Below are positions 20,514 to 32,700 of a stretch of 64,000 bases of DNA, piece by piece (the stretch's first letter is position 1; each line of letters begins with the position of its first letter). Source of the stretch: Pantoea sp. BAV 3049 (GTDB lineage: Bacteria; Pseudomonadota; Gammaproteobacteria; Enterobacterales; Enterobacteriaceae); assembly GCF_009765445.1 (NCBI RefSeq), contig NZ_WHOY01000031.1:3058415-3122414 (forward strand). The letters run 5' to 3'. The position numbers and the translations under genes are program-made. The notes beneath the pieces are model-generated. The model searched no databases, was not told where the DNA came from, and was given only the letters and a program-made list of their open reading frames with translations.

Positions 20514-21191
20514 TTACACCAGCAAATCTGCTGCCAGTCTGGCGATCAGCACATTAGACAGCAGCACAGGGATCCCCAACAGCTTTTGTAAAAAATCACG
20601 GTGCCGCTGATGGTAACCGAGGCAGTCCAGCACCAGCACGTCCGCGCCCTGCTCCTGCAGCTGCAGGGCGGCATCAATCAGGTCGTCCTCGCTGGTCTTC
20701 CAGGGGTTAGCAACGGCAAAATGCGGTTTTGAAGCCAGCGTCCGCCATTTGTAAGCCTGCTCGCCAAGATACTCTTCACGAGCCACCATAATTCCAACCT
20801 GATGCCCGCCGGTGATGGCATCCACCAGCGGCGGCAAAATGCGGTAGGGCTCGAGTAAAACAGCGTTATCCGTCACGAGATTTTTATACTCGCCGCTGCA
20901 CAACATCAGAATTGTTTCAAACCCCTGATGCTCAAGTTCTTTGATCAGATGCTGCAGGGCGGCTTCCACCCTGGCAGCCGACAGTAACACATACGATCCA
21001 TCTTCGATGTGCGTCATCGCCACTTTTTCACCCGCGACCGGGGCATAACGTTGCTCAATTTCTTCAGGGGTGAGACCGTCCAGCAAGCCAAAATGGGCAA
21101 TTTGTTCTTCCGGCAGATGCTCCAGCAGCAAAGGATGAAGATCATCCCGGGGCGCAACGCCCAGTGTTAAGGTTGCCAGCGTGTTTTTCAT
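20514..21191 (-). CDS. aroM: AroM family protein
   Basis: From ATG at 21191 ([22 protein letters not shown]) the protein has 225 residues, the E. coli AroM length; the frame is open upstream but the extension is unlike the family. Conserved motifs include [30 protein letters not shown] and VLDCLGYH. AroM belongs to the TyrR-controlled aroL-yaiA-aroM cluster; its biochemical function is unknown, and the fold resembles aspartate/glutamate racemases. GGAAAG precedes the start. Confidence 0.92.
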   Translation of the reverse strand: MKNTLATLTLGVAPRDDLHPLLLEHLPEEQIAHFGLLDGLTPEEIEQRYAPVAGEKVAMTHIEDGSYVLLSAARVEAALQHLIKELEHQGFETILMLCSGEYKNLVTDNAVLLEPYRILPPLVDAITGGHQVGIMVAREEYLGEQAYKWRTLASKPHFAVANPWKTSEDDLIDAALQLQEQGADVLVLDCLGYHQRHRDFLQKLLGIPVLLSNVLIARLAADLLV

Positions 21192-21525
21192 CGCTTTACT
21201 TTCCGCAAAATTCACTGAGGCGAGAGCACTCTCAAGGTGCCCACCGCCGCTATGAACGGGTGCAACGAATACAGAAAGCATAGCATCGGCCCCTGAAAGG
21301 AGCGGGGATTCACGGGGGATCAGAGGATTATTCAGAAAATCGTTCAATGGTCTGTCCAGTCGGCCTGCAGCGGCATTAAAGCAGTGGATAATAAGTACCT
21401 GTGCGAAAATATGATGATGGCTGGCTGCGGTCAAGCGCTAATCTTCAGGTAAGGCCTGCCGCGAAATTATGGTCTGTAAAGAGGATTAAATAGAGAGGAT
21501 TCAGCGGCTTCCCTGCCGCGCGGAA

Positions 21526-21717
21526 TTATTCTTTTGACTGGTCTTCATATCGCGCTTTGGCGTCGATTGCTTCCTGCTCCGTTTCATGCTCACTGATCAG
21601 CGTGTCCGGTTTAGGATGGTCGGCCCGCAGCTCGTACCAGGTTACTGATTTGCCCGGAGCGCCTTTCTCTACCGGGTTGATGTGTGCTTCACGAGGATAG
21701 GGCGGTCTGCCTGGCAT
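21526..21717 (-). CDS. yaiA: YaiA family protein
   Basis: A 63-residue protein matching E. coli YaiA (63) with [29 protein letters not shown] and a C-terminal [11 protein letters not shown]. It lies between aroL and aroM as in E. coli. Function is unknown, but location and conservation tie it to shikimate kinase. Confidence 0.93.
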   Translation of the reverse strand: MPGRPPYPREAHINPVEKGAPGKSVTWYELRADHPKPDTLISEHETEQEAIDAKARYEDQSKE

Positions 21718-21884
21718 ACTTTTTCCCTCCAGTAAGAAATTTTCAATTATCCGTCCGGCAACGGGCCGGACAACCTGCGTGACTTAAGTATAGACAATGA
21801 TTGAAATTTCTCAGGAAGGGGGGATAAATCGGGCAAATCTTAAAAACACGGGCGGCGAGATATCGGCGTCGCCCGGAGGATGAG

Positions 21885-22409
21885 TCAACTGGCGCGAGCA
21901 AGGGCCAGGATATTGATAATATCTTCCACCACACTATCAGGATGTTGCATGGCATTAATCACGTAGTGCGAGGCTTCCTGATAAAGCGCGTCACGGGCTG
22001 CCAGAACCTCAACCATTTCATCGGCAATCGGGCGGCCGGTCAGCGTCGGACGCTGCTCCTGCTCCGGATAGGCTTCCAGGCGGGCAGCCAGCACGCCCGC
22101 TTCGGCGTTCAGGTAGATTACCTGCCCCTTCTCGCGCATGTAGTTGCGGTTTTCCACCGCCAGAACCATACCGCCGCCGGTCGCAATCACCGTGGCAGGT
22201 GCGGTAACAGCTTGCAGAGACTGTGATTCACGATGACGAAACCCATCCCAGCCCTCTTCTGCCACGATATCCGCGACGGTGCGACGGGTCGTTTGCTGAA
22301 GGTGACGATCGGTGTCGCTGAAGGCGTAGCCCAGAGCGGTAGCCAGCGCCTGCCCTACGGTTGTTTTCCCGCAGCCACGCGCGCCGATCAGATAAATGGG
22401 TAAAGACAT
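21885..22409 (-). CDS. aroL: Shikimate kinase II
   Basis: 174 residues from ATG at 22409, identical in length to E. coli AroL; GAGGAAG eight bases upstream favours this start over a GTG three codons earlier. P-loop [11 protein letters not shown], shikimate-binding DTD (Asp in SDTDRH), Arg in GFRHRES and GGG in VIATGGGMV are present. The enzyme phosphorylates shikimate in aromatic amino acid synthesis. A near-perfect TyrR box lies about 180 bp upstream. Confidence 0.95.
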   Translation of the reverse strand: MSLPIYLIGARGCGKTTVGQALATALGYAFSDTDRHLQQTTRRTVADIVAEEGWDGFRHRESQSLQAVTAPATVIATGGGMVLAVENRNYMREKGQVIYLNAEAGVLAARLEAYPEQEQRPTLTGRPIADEMVEVLAARDALYQEASHYVINAMQHPDSVVEDIINILALARAS

Positions 22410-22515
22410 AACAGCCACTTCCTCAGCCTGATTGCCCCGGGCATCCCCGCGACGACGGACAGATAATGATTAACTTTGCGTCGCATCATACCGATTATTC
22501 GTTACCATCACCAGT

Positions 22516-22603
22516 AGTCACTTTTTCTTTACACCACAACGATCGCCAGAAAGGCTTATCCTGATGTTTTAAAAGGGTAATAAGGTGTAATTTTTTATTT
22601 ACA
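22516..22603 (-). promoter_or_regulatory. TyrR boxes of the aroL promoter region
   Basis: The strong box TGTAATTTTTTATTTACA (22586-22603) matches TGTAAA-N6-TTTACA at 11 of 12 defined positions. A second weaker box with a perfect right half (TTTACA) lies at 22516-22533. E. coli aroL also has several TyrR boxes. The site is equally placed upstream of the divergent DUF2076 gene. Confidence 0.8.
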
Positions 22604-22713
22604 CTCCATTTAACTTTCGTCAGGTTCTGGCAACATTTACTTACCCGAAGCCCGTTTACTTTCCCTTGTTCTGCCCCAAAATGGAGTTTATCGCCCGTTT
22701 TGGAGGATTACCT

Positions 22714-23430
22714 ATGCAGAGCGAAGAACAACAGTTAATTGAAAGCCTGTTTGGCCGTTTAAAACAGGCAGAGACTCAGTCCGGCCCGCGGGATGCCTCA
22801 GCGGAAAGATTGATCCAACAGCAGCTGCAGCAGCAACCGGGCGCACCTTATTACATGGCTCAGGCGATCATTATTCAGGAAGCGGCGATGAAGCAGCTGA
22901 ATAATCGCGTCAGCGAGCTGGAGGCTAAACTGGCCCAGTCGCAACAGCAGCAGCCCCAGCAGAGCAGCGGCGGTTTTCTCTCCGGCCTGTTTGGCGGCGG
23001 ACAGCGTCAGCAGCCGCAACAGCCTCAGCAATCTTCCCCGTGGGGAAGCGCGCCGGCTCAGCAGCAGCCGGCCTATTCTGCACCACCGGCAGCAGCACCT
23101 GCTGCGGCACCTTCAGCAACTCGCGGCTTCCTGGGTGGTGCGCTGCAGACTGCGGTGGGTGTGGCTGGCGGGGTAGTGATGGCCGATATGCTGACCAGCA
23201 TGTTCCATCACTCGCAGCCCGAAGAGATTGTAAACATTATCAACGAACCCGCGATGCCGCAGGAGAACGTTGATAATAATCTCGATACCTTTAACGGTAA
23301 CAGCAACGACAGCCAGTTACTGAACCAGGACGCGGGTCTGCAGCAGGATTACGGTAACAACGATTACGGTGATTTCGGTAATGACGGCTTCGACAGTGAT
23401 GATTTTGGCGATGACGACAGCTTCGTCTGA
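22714..23430 (+). CDS. DUF2076 domain-containing protein
   Basis: 238 residues from ATG at 22714, preceded by GGAGGA six bases away. The N-terminus MQSEEQQLIESLFGRLKQAE with RLIQQQLQQQPGAPYYMAQ and a coiled coil matches DUF2076. The middle is Gln/Pro/Ala-rich and low complexity, followed by a glycine-rich hydrophobic segment (GFLGGALQTAVGVAGGVVMADML, positions about 147-169) that could touch the membrane, and an acidic Asp/Asn-rich tail. Function is unknown. It is divergent from aroL and convergent with yaiI. Confidence 0.85.
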   Translation: MQSEEQQLIESLFGRLKQAETQSGPRDASAERLIQQQLQQQPGAPYYMAQAIIIQEAAMKQLNNRVSELEAKLAQSQQQQPQQSSGGFLSGLFGGGQRQQPQQPQQSSPWGSAPAQQQPAYSAPPAAAPAAAPSATRGFLGGALQTAVGVAGGVVMADMLTSMFHHSQPEEIVNIINEPAMPQENVDNNLDTFNGNSNDSQLLNQDAGLQQDYGNNDYGDFGNDGFDSDDFGDDDSFV

Positions 23431-23456
23431 TCCTGTAATCCCCTTCAGTCAGCCAT

Positions 23457-23480
23457 GACCGGGCGCTCTGTCCGGTCAGT
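23457..23480. terminator. Hairpin between convergent DUF2076 and yaiI genes
   Basis: GACCGG and CCGGTC pair around a nine-base loop, followed on the plus strand by AGTTT. A weak bidirectional terminator is likely. Confidence 0.45.
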
Positions 23481-23488
23481 TTCCCGCC

Positions 23489-23944
23489 TTACTTCTTGCT
23501 TTTCTGTGCCTGTAACCATTTATCCAGCTCGTTGGCAAACTGCTGACGATCGCGCTGATTAAGCGCAGGTGGCCCGCCAGTCTGCACGCCGCTGGCCCGC
23601 ATGGTATCCATAAAATCACGCATGGTCAGACGCTCACGGATAGTCGCTTCACTGTATCGCTCGCCGCGTGGATTCAGCGCCACGGCGCCCTTTTCCATCA
23701 CTTCCGCCGCCAGGGGAATATCGGCGGTGATCACTAAATCCCCCGCTTCAGCCCGGCGCACAATTTCATTGTCGGCCACATCAAACCCAGCAGGCACCCG
23801 CAGGGTGCGCAGAAAACGTGATGGCGGCACGCTCAGCGTCTGGTTAGCCACCAGAGTCACCATCATTTGCTCACGATCCGCTGCGCGATAGAGCACTTCT
23901 TTAATCACTTTCGGGCACGCATCGGCATCCACCCAGATTGGCAT
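23489..23944 (-). CDS. yaiI: YaiI/YqxD family protein
   Basis: 151 residues from ATG at 23944 ([22 protein letters not shown]), with AAGGAAG upstream; E. coli YaiI has 152. The DADACP motif and [22 protein letters not shown] are typical of the PIN-like DUF188 family, which has acidic residues suggestive of a nuclease fold but no proven activity. It is divergent from proC as in E. coli. Confidence 0.94.
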   Translation of the reverse strand: MPIWVDADACPKVIKEVLYRAADREQMMVTLVANQTLSVPPSRFLRTLRVPAGFDVADNEIVRRAEAGDLVITADIPLAAEVMEKGAVALNPRGERYSEATIRERLTMRDFMDTMRASGVQTGGPPALNQRDRQQFANELDKWLQAQKSKK

Positions 23945-24134
23945 CGCCACTTCCTTTTTACTTTGAGACGGGAATACGGGTGATCTTGCCGTTCTTTTCA
24001 GGAATGGCAATATTTAATCTGACCTTCCGATCAAAAGCCGGTGTGAAACCGGCCGATTAAACATTGCTGATGCTGGAATAAGGCGGGAAATGACGTAAGC
24101 TGGACACAGATGAAAACTGAAAACAGGTATGACG

Positions 24135-24944
24135 ATGGACAAAAAAATCGGCTTCATTGGCTGCGGCAATATGTCAAAAGCCATTATCGGTGGGCTGGTA
24201 TCGGCCGGTCAGGTGAAAGCAGAAAACATCTGGGTTTATGACCATAAACCCGCCACCAACCAGGCAATGCATGAACAGTACGGCATTACTCCGGCCGCCA
24301 GCGCGGAAGAAGTGGCAAAGCAGGCCGATATCCTGTTTGGTGCAGTGAAACCTAACGTCATTCTTAACGTGCTGAAGGACGTTTCCGGCAGCCTGAGCAA
24401 AGAGACGGTGGTGGTCTCTATCGCCGCTGGCGTAACGCTGGACGCCCTGGCCAGTGTGCTTGGTCATGACCGCAAGCTGGTGCGCGTGATGCCAAATACA
24501 CCGTCGTTGGTCAACGAAGGGATGACTTCAATCACCCCTAACGTACTGGTGACCAAAGAAGAGGCGGATGAGATCGTAGAAATCTTTAACGGCTTCGGCA
24601 AAGCCGCACTGGTACCGGAATATATGATCCACGCGGTAGTTGGTGTGAGCGGGTCCGCCCCGGCTTATGTATTTATGTTTATTGAAGCGATGGCCGATGC
24701 TGCCGTCCTTGGCGGGATGCCACGTGCTCAGGCCTATCAGTTTGCTGCCCAGGCGGTAAAGGGCTCGGCGCAGATGGTGCTGGAGACAGGCAAACACCCT
24801 GGTGAACTGAAAGATATGGTTTGCTCACCTGGCGGCACCACCATTGAAGCGGTGAAAGTGCTGGAAGCGAAAGGATTCCGTTCGGCGGTGATCGAAGCGA
24901 TACAGCAGTGCATGGCTAAATCAGAGAAGATGAGCAAAGCGTAA
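24135..24944 (+). CDS. proC: Pyrroline-5-carboxylate reductase
   Basis: 269 residues (the E. coli length) from the second of two ATGs, since AGG is seven bases upstream of it but only one base from the first. Rossmann motif IGFIGCGNMSKAI, then VVSIAAGVTL, MPNTPSLVNEGMT, GVSGSAPAYVFMFIEAMADA and KDMVCSPGGTTIEA are present. It reduces pyrroline-5-carboxylate to proline with NAD(P)H, the last step of proline synthesis. Confidence 0.97.
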   Translation: MDKKIGFIGCGNMSKAIIGGLVSAGQVKAENIWVYDHKPATNQAMHEQYGITPAASAEEVAKQADILFGAVKPNVILNVLKDVSGSLSKETVVVSIAAGVTLDALASVLGHDRKLVRVMPNTPSLVNEGMTSITPNVLVTKEEADEIVEIFNGFGKAALVPEYMIHAVVGVSGSAPAYVFMFIEAMADAAVLGGMPRAQAYQFAAQAVKGSAQMVLETGKHPGELKDMVCSPGGTTIEAVKVLEAKGFRSAVIEAIQQCMAKSEKMSKA

Positions 24945-24951
24945 CGCTTCG

Positions 24952-26481
24952 TCAACCCAGCGCTTCTTCTGCCAGTTTTGCCGCGTCCTGCATGCTGAGC
25001 GGCTGCTGCATTTTTGCGACCAGTCCGGCCGTAAAGGTGTACAGCCCGCAGGATGAAACCGCGGCAAGCTGGCCTTTCTGGCCGTACAACGCGACGAATT
25101 TTTTCTCCTTCAGTGAGCCAAACAGCTGGAAGTCATCCCACTCTTCTGCATGGCCAAGGTATTCATAACGGGTGCCAAATTGCGCTGTCCAGAAGAATGG
25201 CACCCGGTCAAACTCCTGGCCTTTGCCAAGCATATTCTTCGCCGCTGTCCTGCCCTGCTGTTGTGCTACACGCCAGTGTTCAATGCGCATCTCACCCTGT
25301 GGCGCAGGGAATTTCGCAATATCCCCGGCAGCCCAGACATTGCTGGTCACTTCCAATTGCAGGTTGGTGCTGAGACTGCCGTCATCATTGAGCGGAATAT
25401 CGTGAATAAAACCAGTGCCTGGTGCGACGCCAGTCGCCAGCAGTACCACATCTGCTGGCACAATTTTGCCACTCTTCAACTGTACGGCGCTGACATGACC
25501 GTTGTCACTCTTCAGCTCAGCAACTTCTCCTTCAATAAACTCCACGCCCTTCTCTTCATGTAGCTCACGGAAGTATTTCGCCAGCTGCTCGCCAAACTGT
25601 TTTTTAAAAGGCAGCGGGTCTCTGGCGATCACCTGGACCTTCACATCCTGTGACCGCAGCGCGGATGCCAGTTCCATACCGATAAAACTGTTGCCGACAA
25701 TCACCAGTTGGCTGGTGCTATCCACTTCTTTCAGCAGTGTGTCGGCCTGTTCGATACTGCGCAGCACGTGGACGCCAAACAGTGCCTTACCTTCCAGATC
25801 CGGCCGCTGTGGGATACCGCCCGTGGCGATAAGCAGCTTGTCATATTTCAGCGTGGATCCATCGGCAAAACGCAGCTGCTGCTGACGAGTATCGAGCTGC
25901 TCAATGTCGCCATGTTTCCATTCCGCATAATCGTTAAAATCGTCCTTCAGCAGCGGCGGCACTTCGCTGATTTTCATCTTCCCGGATGGGACAAACTTGG
26001 TCAGCACCGTACGATCGTAAGGCGCTTCGCTCTCACGATCGACGAGGATCAGCTTGCCTTTGAAACCTTCCCGCCGCAGCGTCCAGGCTGCCGCAGCTCC
26101 GGCAGCCCCGCTCCCGGCGATAACAAATACCGGCTCAGTTTGATCGGCCTGGAACGTATAAAGCGGCGGTTCCTCGTGGGGATTGACCTGCACCATGCCA
26201 TTCTCAACCCGTACCGGATAGCGTTTCAGGTCGCTCAGCGCCAGTGGCTCACACAGGCTGCCATCACTGACTTTAAAGGTGGCTTTGTGCCAGGGGCAAA
26301 TTAATCTGCCGTCAACAATGGCTCCCTGTTCAAGAGGAGCACCGGAATGGGGGCATTTCGCCTGATAGGCTTTCACCTCATCCTGAACGCGGATTAAAAG
26401 GATCCCTGTATCGCCAATGGGCACCCTGACCGGCTTCTGCTGCGGTAAGTCCTGTAACACGATGGCATTCTGATAGCTCAC
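24952..26481 (-). CDS. Rieske-domain FAD-dependent pyridine nucleotide oxidoreductase (AIF-M3-like)
   Basis: About 509 residues. The start is assigned to GTG at 26481 because AAAGGAG lies seven bases before it and overlaps the nominal ATG seven codons upstream. Counting from that ATG, the N-terminal Rieske domain binds a 2Fe-2S cluster through Cys50-x-His52 and Cys69-xx-His72 (CPHSG, CPWHKATF). A two-dinucleotide-binding reductase module follows with GSGAAGAAAA (FAD), VGNSFIGMELAS (NAD) and NVWAAGDIA. Architecture matches AIFM3-like and ferredoxin-reductase-like proteins; the electron acceptor is unknown. It occupies the proC-psiF interval and is convergent with proC. Confidence 0.85.
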   Translation of the reverse strand: MSYQNAIVLQDLPQQKPVRVPIGDTGILLIRVQDEVKAYQAKCPHSGAPLEQGAIVDGRLICPWHKATFKVSDGSLCEPLALSDLKRYPVRVENGMVQVNPHEEPPLYTFQADQTEPVFVIAGSGAAGAAAAWTLRREGFKGKLILVDRESEAPYDRTVLTKFVPSGKMKISEVPPLLKDDFNDYAEWKHGDIEQLDTRQQQLRFADGSTLKYDKLLIATGGIPQRPDLEGKALFGVHVLRSIEQADTLLKEVDSTSQLVIVGNSFIGMELASALRSQDVKVQVIARDPLPFKKQFGEQLAKYFRELHEEKGVEFIEGEVAELKSDNGHVSAVQLKSGKIVPADVVLLATGVAPGTGFIHDIPLNDDGSLSTNLQLEVTSNVWAAGDIAKFPAPQGEMRIEHWRVAQQQGRTAAKNMLGKGQEFDRVPFFWTAQFGTRYEYLGHAEEWDDFQLFGSLKEKKFVALYGQKGQLAAVSSCGLYTFTAGLVAKMQQPLSMQDAAKLAEEALG

Positions 26482-26624
26482 GACAGTACTCCTTTTATGC
26501 AAAATCTCAGACTAATAAGCCTGGCATTTACAGGGAAAAAGACCACTTCCGGAAGTAAGGTTGAGGAATAAAAAGAGGCTAATAAGCTGAAAATAAAAAT
26601 TTAATTACCAGACAAATAAATGCA

Positions 26625-26646
26625 AACGGGCTCAGACGAGCCCGTT
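26625..26646 (-). terminator. Terminator after psiF
   Basis: ACGGGCTC-AGAC-GAGCCCGT; on the minus strand it is followed by the T-rich TTTGCATTTATTTG. It lies just past the psiF stop. Confidence 0.75.
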
Positions 26647-26661
26647 AATACAGAGTGAAGA

Positions 26662-26967
26662 TTAACTTTTTTTCAGGCAGTTGCTCATAAAGGTTTTACG
26701 TTCGTCACCTTTCAGTGCTTTATCCCCGGCCTGAGTATTACAGGTTTTCATTTTCATCTGCTGAGGCGTCATTTTGCCCATACCGCTGTCTTTTTTCAGG
26801 CAGCTGCTCATAAAGGTTTTGCGCTCGTCACCCTTCAGCGATTTCTCCCCGGCCTGCTGGTTACATACGGTCATCTTCTGCTGTTGAGCGGTTTTTTCTG
26901 CTGCACCAGCATATCCGCTGGCCACGGCGGTCAGCGCCAGCGCGGCCATTAACATTTTCATTTTCAT
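26662..26967 (-). CDS. psiF: PsiF-repeat phosphate starvation-inducible protein
   Basis: About 101 residues with a signal peptide (MKMKMLMAALALTAVASGYAGA) and two PsiF repeats, each with a C-x-x-Q-A-G-(D/E)-K-(S/A)-L-K-G-D-E-R-K-x-F-M-S-x-C-L-K pattern. In E. coli psiF follows phoA and is phosphate-starvation induced; its role is unknown. Here phoA is missing and psiF follows iraP directly. No convincing Pho box was seen upstream. The start among several ATGs is uncertain. Confidence 0.88.
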   Translation of the reverse strand: MKMKMLMAALALTAVASGYAGAAEKTAQQQKMTVCNQQAGEKSLKGDERKTFMSSCLKKDSGMGKMTPQQMKMKTCNTQAGDKALKGDERKTFMSNCLKKS

Positions 26968-27121
26968 TTTTTGCCATCTCAAATTGGTTTAAAAGCCCGT
27001 TAAGTCTGGCAGGAAATCAGCAACATGAGGGGGATGCGGGATCAAAAAATCCGCTGGGATCGCAAAAATTAAGGGGATCAGGCCTGACAACGCCTGAATG
27101 CGAGCAATCAGGCGGCAGGAA

Positions 27122-27382
27122 TCAGGAACGGGGATGGGTCAGCATACGCTGTATATAGCTGTTCAGCAGGGAAGAGTCTTCCGTACTGGCCGGACACGCA
27201 TTCGCAGCGGTCTCCATTGCCACACTGATATTGTCGGTGATTTGCTGAAGCTGCTCGCCGTCCAGCTTGCGCAACAGCGCTGTCACCACAATTTCCAGCG
27301 CTTCAACCTGGGCGACCAGCTCTTTAGACTCTTCTTCTTTTTCCGCCAGCCTGACTAACAGTTCTGCAATAAGGTTTTTCAT
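27122..27382 (-). CDS. iraP: Anti-adaptor protein IraP
   Basis: 86 residues, the E. coli IraP length, with the nearly identical N-terminus MKNLIAELLVRLAEKEEESK followed by ELVAQVEALEIVVTALLRKL. IraP binds RssB and blocks delivery of RpoS to ClpXP during phosphate starvation, stabilising RpoS. Location next to psiF matches E. coli synteny except for the absent phoA. The ribosome binding site is poor, which may mean low or regulated translation. A second IraP-like gene lies at 54.9 kb. Confidence 0.92.
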   Translation of the reverse strand: MKNLIAELLVRLAEKEEESKELVAQVEALEIVVTALLRKLDGEQLQQITDNISVAMETAANACPASTEDSSLLNSYIQRMLTHPRS

Positions 27383-27566
27383 GCGGAGGTCTCAGCGAGG
27401 TAAAGGAAGAAGTTATCATTGCGTCAGGGAAAAGAGAACAGACAATCGCCATATATTTTCGCGACTTAAACCGGAAATAAGCGACCTGTTTCACATTTGT
27501 GAAACGGCGCAATATTTTAGCGCCAGCGAAACGTTTTGCTGCATTTGCCGCCATTTATGCCGTTGC

Positions 27567-27589
27567 AGCCAGGGGCTCTCCCCCTGGCA
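27567..27589 (-). terminator. Hairpin downstream of the glycine-rich lipoprotein gene
   Basis: GCCAGGGG-CTCT-CCCCCTGGC forms a stable stem just after the 52-residue lipoprotein gene; no clear T-run follows. Confidence 0.45.
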
Positions 27590-27597
27590 CAACTCAT

Positions 27598-27756
27598 TTA
27601 GCGGGGGCCTTCTGAGAATCCACCGCGAGGACCGCCGCCGCCATGATGGCCACCCCAGCCACCGCCGCCACCGCCGCCACCCGGAGGTGGGAACAGACAA
27701 CCACTCAGAGCTGTCACCAGCGCAATCACACTCACAACTTTCAATACTCGACTCAT
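27598..27756 (-). CDS. Small glycine-rich lipoprotein (52 aa)
   Basis: A short frame on the minus strand with a good ribosome site (GAGGAGATAACG before ATG). It encodes 52 residues: MSRVLKVVSVIALVTALSGC is a lipoprotein signal with lipobox ALSGC (Cys20), followed by LFPPP, an eight-glycine run, WGGHHGGGG and PRGGFSEGPR. The glycine run with paired histidines suggests a flexible or metal-touching surface peptide, but no function is known. Such Gly-rich mini-lipoproteins occur in enterobacteria. Confidence 0.75.
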   Translation of the reverse strand: MSRVLKVVSVIALVTALSGCLFPPPGGGGGGGGWGGHHGGGGPRGGFSEGPR

Positions 27757-27973
27757 CGTTATCTCCTCGTGGTAACGTTGGCGCTGATATTAAGTGCCCC
27801 CCTTCCGGTCCACAATGCAGAAAACTCCTGTTCAGGGCCGTTTTTACCACGAGTAACCACGCTTAACGCTTTCCTTGCGGAAACCAGCAACAATACTGTC
27901 CAGCCAGCATCATCAAACTGAAACGAAAGCGATTTGCTGATGAGGTCCGTCTCGCAGGATCGCCTGTGGCTGC

Positions 27974-31124
<3,151 letters not shown>

Positions 31125-31132
31125 TATGCGCT

Positions 31133-31153
31133 GGCCTGAGTGCCACTCAGGCC
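31133..31153. terminator. Bidirectional terminator between lacZ and mdtG
   Basis: GGCCTGAG-TGCCA-CTCAGGCC, followed on the plus strand by ACTTTATT. It overlaps the last codons of mdtG. Confidence 0.7.
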
Positions 31154-32361
31154 ACTTTATTCACATTCCGCTCCTCTTTCCCCCGGCGATAAACCAGGAT
31201 CAGCTGAAGGGTATTCGCCAGCACCACGACCGCCGTGGCGGCAAACACCCAGCGGAAGCCTCCAATCGCGGAAACCCCTGAACCAATCAGCGGCCCCACC
31301 ACGTTACCGAGGTACATAAACGACTGGTTGTAGCCAAAAATCCGCCCGGTGATCTGGTCGCTGGAGTAGCGCAACAGCAGAGTCTGCACTGCAGGCATCA
31401 TCGCCCCGTCAGCAAAGCCGAGCAGGAAGCGCATCACGCCAAGCTGGAAAGCGCTGCCCGCCCAGGACATGGCAATAAACAGCAGGATAGTCAGGATCAA
31501 CGCAGTGAACAGGATGCGTTCTGCGCCGATGCGATCGCCCAGTTTCCCCAATCGTGGCGCGGAAAACAGTGCCGAAACGCCGGGAATTGCCGCGACCACA
31601 CCGCTGACAAAGGCGATATTCTGCACATCAGGCTCAAGCTGACGAACAAACAGCGTCAGGATCGGGCTGATGGAACCATTACACAGCTGGATCACCAGCG
31701 TGGTGATAAACAGGCTGACGATCAGCCCCGGGTGCGACAGCGAGCGAAAAACCATTTTGCCACTCAGCTTGTCCTCTTTTTTCACCGGGCGATAACCGGT
31801 CTCCTTGATCAGGAACAGCGTGATCAGAAAGCTGGTCAAAAGCAGCGCGGAGGTGATCAGAAAAACGGCCCGCAGCCCGACCCAGTCAGCCAGGAAGCCC
31901 CCCATCAGCGGCCCCAAAATCACCCCGCAAATCTGTGCAGTGGTCACCATGCTCAGCGCCCAGCCACTTCTTTCGCGGGGTACCTGGGTCGCAACCAGAG
32001 CCATGGCATTGGGGATATAACCGGAGGTCAGACCCATCAGGGCCCGTAACAGCAGCAGTTGCCAGACGTTGGTGACAAAGGCCTGCAGGAGGATCACCAC
32101 GCCCATGCCCAGGGAAGCACGCAGCAACATCAGCTTGCGTCCTTTACGGTCAGCAAGGCTGCCCCACATCGGCGCGACGACGGCGGAAACCATAAAAGTG
32201 ATGCTGAAGATTAACCCGGACCAGAGCGTCAGCGCGCTGGGGTCGGTCACGCCTAATTGCTCAACGTAAAGCGGCAGAAAGGGGATGATCTGGCTGATAG
32301 CGAGGCCGGTAAACAGGCAGCCAAACCAGACGGAGATGAGGTTAACCTTCCAGGATTCCAT
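31147..32361 (-). CDS. mdtG: MFS multidrug exporter MdtG
   Basis: About 404 residues with 12 membrane helices, aligning along its length with E. coli MdtG (YceE): MPFLPLYVEQLGV-like IIPFLPLYVEQLGV, WGSLADRKGRKLMLLRASLGMG, ATQVPRERSGWAL, SAPRLGKLGDRIGAERIL and GRIFGYNQSF. MdtG exports fosfomycin and deoxycholate. Start is uncertain: ATG at 32361, or TTG at 32373 which has AAGG closer by. Not in its E. coli neighbourhood. Confidence 0.88.
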   Translation of the reverse strand: MESWKVNLISVWFGCLFTGLAISQIIPFLPLYVEQLGVTDPSALTLWSGLIFSITFMVSAVVAPMWGSLADRKGRKLMLLRASLGMGVVILLQAFVTNVWQLLLLRALMGLTSGYIPNAMALVATQVPRERSGWALSMVTTAQICGVILGPLMGGFLADWVGLRAVFLITSALLLTSFLITLFLIKETGYRPVKKEDKLSGKMVFRSLSHPGLIVSLFITTLVIQLCNGSISPILTLFVRQLEPDVQNIAFVSGVVAAIPGVSALFSAPRLGKLGDRIGAERILFTALILTILLFIAMSWAGSAFQLGVMRFLLGFADGAMMPAVQTLLLRYSSDQITGRIFGYNQSFMYLGNVVGPLIGSGVSAIGGFRWVFAATAVVVLANTLQLILVYRRGKEERNVNKVA

Positions 32362-32560
32362 CTTGCTGTACAAAAAGCCTTATAGCAGAAGCTCGAGGGT
32401 AAAGTGTAACAAGAGCGTTTTAGCAATGAGGGGCAAATAAGGTGATAGCGATCACTTTGAAGTTTTTGGCTGCCGGCAGGCCAGAACGGGCTGGTAATTG
32501 ACGGATGAGGTAGCTTTTCCTGCCGCTGCTACAGACTTTCCTGCTGGAAATGTCGCGGAG

Positions 32561-32588
32561 CGTCTGGCGTCTGGCGTCTGGCGTCTGG
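32561..32588. repeat. Tandem heptamer repeat (4 x CGTCTGG)
   Basis: Four perfect head-to-tail copies of CGTCTGG in the intergenic region between mdtG and the cold shock gene. Seven is not a multiple of three and no gene covers it. Confidence 0.9.
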
Positions 32589-32622
32589 CGGGCATACTGC
32601 ACAAACGGCCGGATTGCAGGCA

Positions 32623-32650
32623 CAAAAAAACCCGCCATAAGCGGGTTTCT
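32623..32650 (-). terminator. Intrinsic terminator after the cold shock gene
   Basis: On the minus strand AACCCGC-TTATG-GCGGGTT followed by seven T in total, about 55 bases past the csp stop. Confidence 0.9.
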
Positions 32651-32700
32651 TCGTTTTCGCCGTTAACTGCCTGGGCGGTTAGCGGTGAAGGTTCGCAATC

